Positions 59,230 to 64,000 of a DNA stretch of 64,000 nucleotides are shown piece by piece (position 1 is the stretch's first letter; each line of letters opens with the position of its first letter). Below the pieces are notes generated by a model. It was not told the origin of the DNA, made no database searches, and saw only the letters and a program-made list of their open reading frames with translations. The DNA comes from Polytrichum commune (lineage: Eukaryota; Streptophyta; Polytrichopsida; Polytrichales; Polytrichaceae), in NCBI GenBank assembly GCA_950295325.1, contig OX485807.1, positions 3,414,501 through 3,478,500 of the forward strand. The letters run 5' to 3'. A program made the position numbers and the translations under genes.

Positions 59230-61122
59230 TGTAAGCAAGAATCACCAACCACTCTTAATTGCGTCCTAGTCCGAGTGGGGGATTCCTCTTCACACGCCAT
59301 TCACCATTCACATGTACAACTTAAATTCAATGAATGTGGGAGAAATGGTGTGTATAACACCTTTATTTATTATAGGATGTGAGCATTCACAAATGCTTGA
59401 TTACATGCAATGTTCAAGCATTACTTGCTTGCTTGCCTTTGATCCATGCCCCTTTTCCTAATTTTAATAATTCTTCACAAGCGGAAACATGGCTCATCAC
59501 CTACTCCACACCTTCTACTCTGCCCCAGCTCGCTCACAAAGCCAGGGAAAATTGTAAATACCAGTTTCTCCCTCCTCACAGAGCCTTGGTTGCACCTCAA
59601 ATGCCCTGCATTCGTTGAAATGACTAGCTCCTCGGACCTCACCTGCCTCAGACTTGCACATTGCATGGAGAAAGCACAGAAAAGGCCCTCACATAGGAGT
59701 CACTCGACCTCCTCCCGTAATGCCAACCATGGCAGAGGCAAATCCACATAAACGGTCCGCTCCTTGCGAGGTTCCCCGGAAATCCTACCTCTAGAGCGTG
59801 CTGAACCTCCCCGTCATCCCTGATTCAACCTTAGTCCTGGCGAAATCTTCCCGTGTTGATTGTGCTCTCTGCTCCTGGTAGTCGAATGCATGCACTTGAC
59901 CCTTCGGAACCCAGCCTTTGCTGACGAACTTGCCCAGGATCCGCTCCCGGTTCCGGACTCTGATGCACTAGACCCTGGTCGGAGCTTCCGCCTGGTTGCG
60001 GCAGAACTGTTGTCGGTCAAGCAGAGAGTTCATATGCCGCGTGAAAGGCGTTAGCCCAAAGCTCCAATATGAGAGCTCAGCGTAACACATCTCCTGTGAA
60101 GCCTTCGAAGGTCTCCCGATCCCTTTGTCGTGCGGGGAAGCCCAACATTTGACCGCCTTGATGCAGTCGTGGGCTATCACGTGCAAACTATGTTGCCGGA
60201 GCCAATGGTGCGGTTACCGCTGTGCGGCATCGTCTGCATCGACATCGCCTTAAGCCAAGAAGACTGCACCCCTGATTCAACAACTTTCTCCCCTTGTAGC
60301 CTCACGCAGCACGTCCTCAGTCCCGCATACTGCTCTGGTATCTACCTCCTCCGGCTTCCCGATCAGGGTGACCTATGCACCGGTGCCTCCCTAGTCGCCA
60401 TGCTTCCCGATCTAGGCCTCCGTCAATGTCCGTCCCAAGCTTCTTATGCTATCGATGGCATTGATGAGCTATGGTGCCTCTTCGATTGCCGACCCTAGCT
60501 ACCAATGTGGGAGGAGACCCTCTAAGTGGTGCGGCAGCTCAGATTCGGTAATGCGGCCCCCCGAAGACTCACCGCTCTTGAACCTGCACATGCTTTGTGT
60601 GTCCTCCTAAATCTTCCGTGTCAACTCAGATCATTAACCGGGATGCCTTCCCCAAACCGAGGCTCTACCAAACCAGCTTCAGATTACTGCACTCATGATC
60701 ACTACAAGACCCTGCAAGAAAACAACATTCTCCACCAAGGCAGCGGCTCCGCCTCCTTCCTCACTCCTCCCCTTCTCATTTGAGCAGGGCTTCCGCCTCT
60801 CACCCCTTGAGGTTCTCCCTCCTTGCATAAATGACCTCCTCCTCCCTTACCTCCCGAGACCCCTCCAACTTTCCCCTTTTTTCTCGCTTTGCCCGGCATC
60901 TTCGGACCACCCGAAGAAAAAACGGGTTTCACCTCTCTCCTTGGCCTTCGCCTTCTAGGATTCCATCCTCGCACACACATTAATTGCTCTTACCCCTTTT
61001 ATTTTAGTTAAATTCATTTTACCTCTCCCTAAGGGTGAGGTTGACTTCTTTAAATTGCATTTCCGTCTCCCACGATTTATGTTAAGGTTAATTAACATGT
61101 GAGCGCAATTTTCGGGCTCACA
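59230..61122 (+). mobile_element. LTR-like insertion (solo LTR, 1893 bp), family member 2
   Basis: Starts TGTAAGCAAGAATCACC and ends CGGGCTCACA. Flanks agtgt (59225-59229) and agtat (61123-61127) form a near-perfect 5-bp duplication. The first 60 bases match the minus-strand start of the element at 23341 (GCGTCCTAGTCCG.GTG), and a later TTTATT...GTGAG..ATT.ACAAAT block is also shared. The middle has diverged. No gag-pol ORF is visible. Confidence 0.65.
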
Positions 61123-61127
61123 AGTAT

Positions 61128-63340
61128 TTTGCACATGACACAGCCAAATTAATTCTAATGATTTTGCCATCCACAATAAATGCATCATCATTTCAATATG
61201 TCATTCATTTCACATGCGATCCCTATAAGTATTGGTTTTCAATGTTTTAATGTATGTCATTGCACATTTTATGTGATAATATTATTTATTTAATTGATAA
61301 CATACACCATTCTTGTGTATTAAAAAAATCACACAAATTCGGTCACTTCATGTTTACATAACAAAATATTTTCCAAACATATTTCTTCCCATGTAATATT
61401 CTTTGTTGTTGTTTAGTTTTTATGTTGATTCCATCTTGCATTGTCATGACATTTAGCTTCATGTTTTAGAATGATAATTTGCAAGATGTCACTACGAGCG
61501 CAAAATGATATTGTGCCTTGTTGGATTCTATACTTCCTACTATGCATCTCGGAAGCTAGCTACCGTAGTTTAATAGCAGGTTCGGCACAAAATAATTCTA
61601 AAAATAGATGCCTAAAATTTTGGAATATTATTGGCATTTTTTGCCAAATATAAAATTAATTATTTTTGAAAATTGCCTAAAAGTAAGAAATTTTTACTTC
61701 TCACTAGAGTTTTACTTACAATGGAAGCATATGTGAATTTTGAAGGAGAGAAGGTGCTCCTTTTGTAATCAAGCTCACGTACATTAGTCCACAAAGAATA
61801 TGGGTTAAGAAGTAGCAAGACTCTAGGCGAGGCTTTTCAAATGTGTTGTGCACAAATTTTTGGAGTCCAATTGAGCATAGAAGATGAAGTTTTATAGAAT
61901 TTTGTCCAACTAACAAAAGTTGAGAAATCAATCCTTCTTCCACCTCCAACAAGTTTTGTGTCAAAATAAGTCTTTATGCAAAAGATATAGACAAAACATT
62001 GCAGCCGTGTAAAGATCAAAAAATTAAAATGCGTTCACAACAGTTTTTTGGAGCTCATTTGTGCATAGAAGATCAACTTTTTTGGAATTTTGTTGGTCTA
62101 AGAAAAGTTTAGAAATCAAGTAATCTTTCACCTCCAACAAATTTTATGTCATTTGAAGACTCTATGCAAAAGTTATGCGTGTTATAAAAATGACGTCTAA
62201 CTAGGTGCTTCACCTCAAAGTTTACATATCCCATATGCATTGTTGAACACAACTCCACTCTACTTGCATAAAGCACAGAGCATTCTCAACTCTTCACTCA
62301 CATCTTACTTGTCATTCAAAGCAAGAGAGATGTACAAGGTATAATTTGAAATAGAAAATTAAAAATGAATGTAAGCCGAATTTTTAAAAATTAAAAGAGA
62401 AAATTGCCGAAAATATGAATATACTATTTTAAGGTGCCGAACCTACTTTTTTAACTTTAATTAAATATTAGGCAGCAAGTTGCCTAACCTGCTAGTAAAC
62501 TACGGTATTCTAGACTTTTGCAGTTGCACGTTATATATGCATATTCTTCATTCCATGCCTCTTGAATCTACTTCACTTCATTCTCATTTCATGTTGCATG
62601 ACTTCTTCCCTTGTATATTGCTCTCAATTGGCGATGCTCCTTGCAACTCACCAATTTCGGTCAAACCTTTGTTTGTATTATGATAGACATTCACATTGCA
62701 AATGAAATTTGACAATCTACATCTATTGTCCATATCTATTTTACATAACCAATATCTTAGATGAGACCCCTCCCCTATGTGAAACCTCCCATTATACATG
62801 TACCTTGTGTTTAATCATTGTTGTTGGGGCCAAAACATAATAAAGTGAACAAAAGTTGTACCATGTTAGTTTAAAGGCGTAAGTAGCCACATTTTCTACT
62901 TATATAACTCAAAGCAATAATAATGATTTATATTGAAGTTACTATTAAGGTGGGTCATGAAATTTTCATAAATATATTTGCAAACTATATGATTTACATT
63001 CATAAAAGTGCATTCTAAAGTTTGTAGAATCTATTGTCATAATTGTTAGTTTTCAAAAAGTTAGGGTAATGTAGACCTGAAGAAAATGTATTTTATTTCA
63101 AAATTTGTGGTGCACTAACATTCACTACGATCTTGCCAAATACTTAGACTATGCACACAATCCATAGCAAAGTTTGAGGTAGGTTTTAGCTCAAATCCAC
63201 CACCTAGTTTAGGATCTATTTCATATGTATCTCTATAATACTAATGAGGCACAAATTGCGTATTATGTTTGGTTCAAACCTATTGGAGGGCGTCATGGTC
63301 TCAAAATGACATTTGGTATAAAATTGAACCTACTTCCCTT
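61128..63340. other. Intergenic AT-rich DNA
   Basis: No gene recognised. It includes a diverged tandem repeat at 61838-62195. Confidence 0.5.
61838..62195 (+). repeat. Diverged tandem repeat, period about 187 bp
   Basis: 61838-62003 and 62025-62195 share GCATAGAAGAT, GAATTTTGT, TTTCACCTCCAACAA-like and TATGCAAAAG blocks in order. Confidence 0.7.
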
Positions 63341-63348
63341 ACTACAGA

Positions 63349-63976
63349 CTCGGGGAGGTCACTCCCTCTTATATTAATGCATACATGTGTGCTTAGGACT
63401 TATTTATCGGGGGGCTATTTACCTTGTAGAAAAGATTATAAGGTATAGTATTTTTCATAATAATGGTAAATGCTTGTATTTTAATACACCCTACCAATAA
63501 TTATAATTTTTTTGGGGAATCATTCAAAAATACCCTATTTTACTTATACTGCCAAAGAAAATTGGAAAGAAGATTGCAATTCAAACAACATGCTAATTTT
63601 TTCCCTCCCGGCACGTAGGTAGAGAACATTAACTCCACATTAGATACGTTGGTTTAAGAATGTTCAAACTAGCCAGCCTACAAAGTCATCCATCCAAGCT
63701 TTTTCAACAAAAATTCACCTCTTTTCATCCACTAGCACAAACCTTACCCTAGACCCGCCACCCCTGGTAATTATTTCCATGTTATTTTATATCTACTAAC
63801 TAGATAAAAAAGAGGCCATTATATGTGATAGTATTTTACATGTAAACATGTTTCATTATTTTTAAACCCCCTATATTATATGTACGTTTTGTGCAAAATT
63901 TATCCACAATGAATATATTAAACCCTAATTTTTATTGCACGTTGTTTCTACGATTTTCGATAGTGACCTCCCCGAG
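63349..63976. mobile_element. TIR element with 8-bp target duplications (628 bp), hAT-like
   Basis: Both ends read CTCGGGGAGGTCACT inward (15 bp perfect). Flanks are actacaga (63341-63348) and actacaaa (63977-63984), an 8-bp duplication with one mismatch. The 8-bp duplication suggests hAT, although the terminus is not the usual CAGGG. No ORF; the interior is AT-rich. Confidence 0.75.
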
Positions 63977-64000
63977 ACTACAAATGAAAATTGTATCATA

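Noticed and set aside
1-64000. CRISPR arrays, rRNA or free-standing tRNA genes, telomeric arrays
   Set aside because: No regularly spaced repeats, no rRNA sequence, and the only tRNA-like promoter is in the SINE. TTTAGGG occurs only singly.

Overview
This looks like a nuclear segment from a land plant. The two recognisable host genes are a receptor-like kinase whose kinase domain resembles the L-type lectin receptor kinase family, and an intron-containing sterol 4-alpha-methyl oxidase 2 (SMO2). Splice sites are canonical and most of the DNA is AT-rich repeat. I cannot fix the species. The repeats (a LINE with a restriction-like endonuclease and RNase H, and an unfamiliar 4-kb CCGGA-rich element) suggest a non-flowering lineage such as a bryophyte, lycophyte or fern, but this is inference.

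Layout: 1-1.56 kb, kinase gene, 5' part missing or frame-shifted. 4.8-5.6 kb, non-autonomous hAT element. 7.3-8.6 kb, LINE relic A (+). 11.1-15.2 kb, a 4053-bp element with TG...CA ends and a perfect 5-bp target duplication, carrying an unknown 683-aa ORF on the minus strand. 19.1-25.9 kb, degraded LINE relic B (-), split by a 1.7-kb LTR-like insertion. 26.8-30.8 kb, SMO2 (-), seven coding exons resolved. 35.9-40.3 kb, LINE copy C (+), 5'-truncated but nearly open, with RT, RNase H and restriction-like endonuclease (RLE). 40.8 kb, MULE-type MITE. 43.7-44.9 kb, direct repeats and a CACTA end. 45.4-47.7 kb, TNP2/DUF4218 transposase relic (-). 50.5-51.5 kb, complete non-autonomous CACTA element containing a tRNA-derived SINE. 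54.0-54.9 kb, decayed inverted copy of the gene at 57.1-58.3 kb, which encodes an unrecognised 403-aa protein. 59.2-61.1 kb, second LTR of the family seen at 21.6 kb. 63.3-64.0 kb, TIR element with 8-bp target duplications.

The host genes do not form a pathway. The kinase would signal at the plasma membrane, SMO2 acts in ER sterol C-4 demethylation, and the 403-aa protein is an orphan. Most of the biological interest is in the mobile elements. One LINE family, pieced together from three copies, appears to combine an APE-type and a restriction-like endonuclease, the Dualen/RandI arrangement known best from green algae. Many insertions here could be bounded to the base by their target-site duplications.
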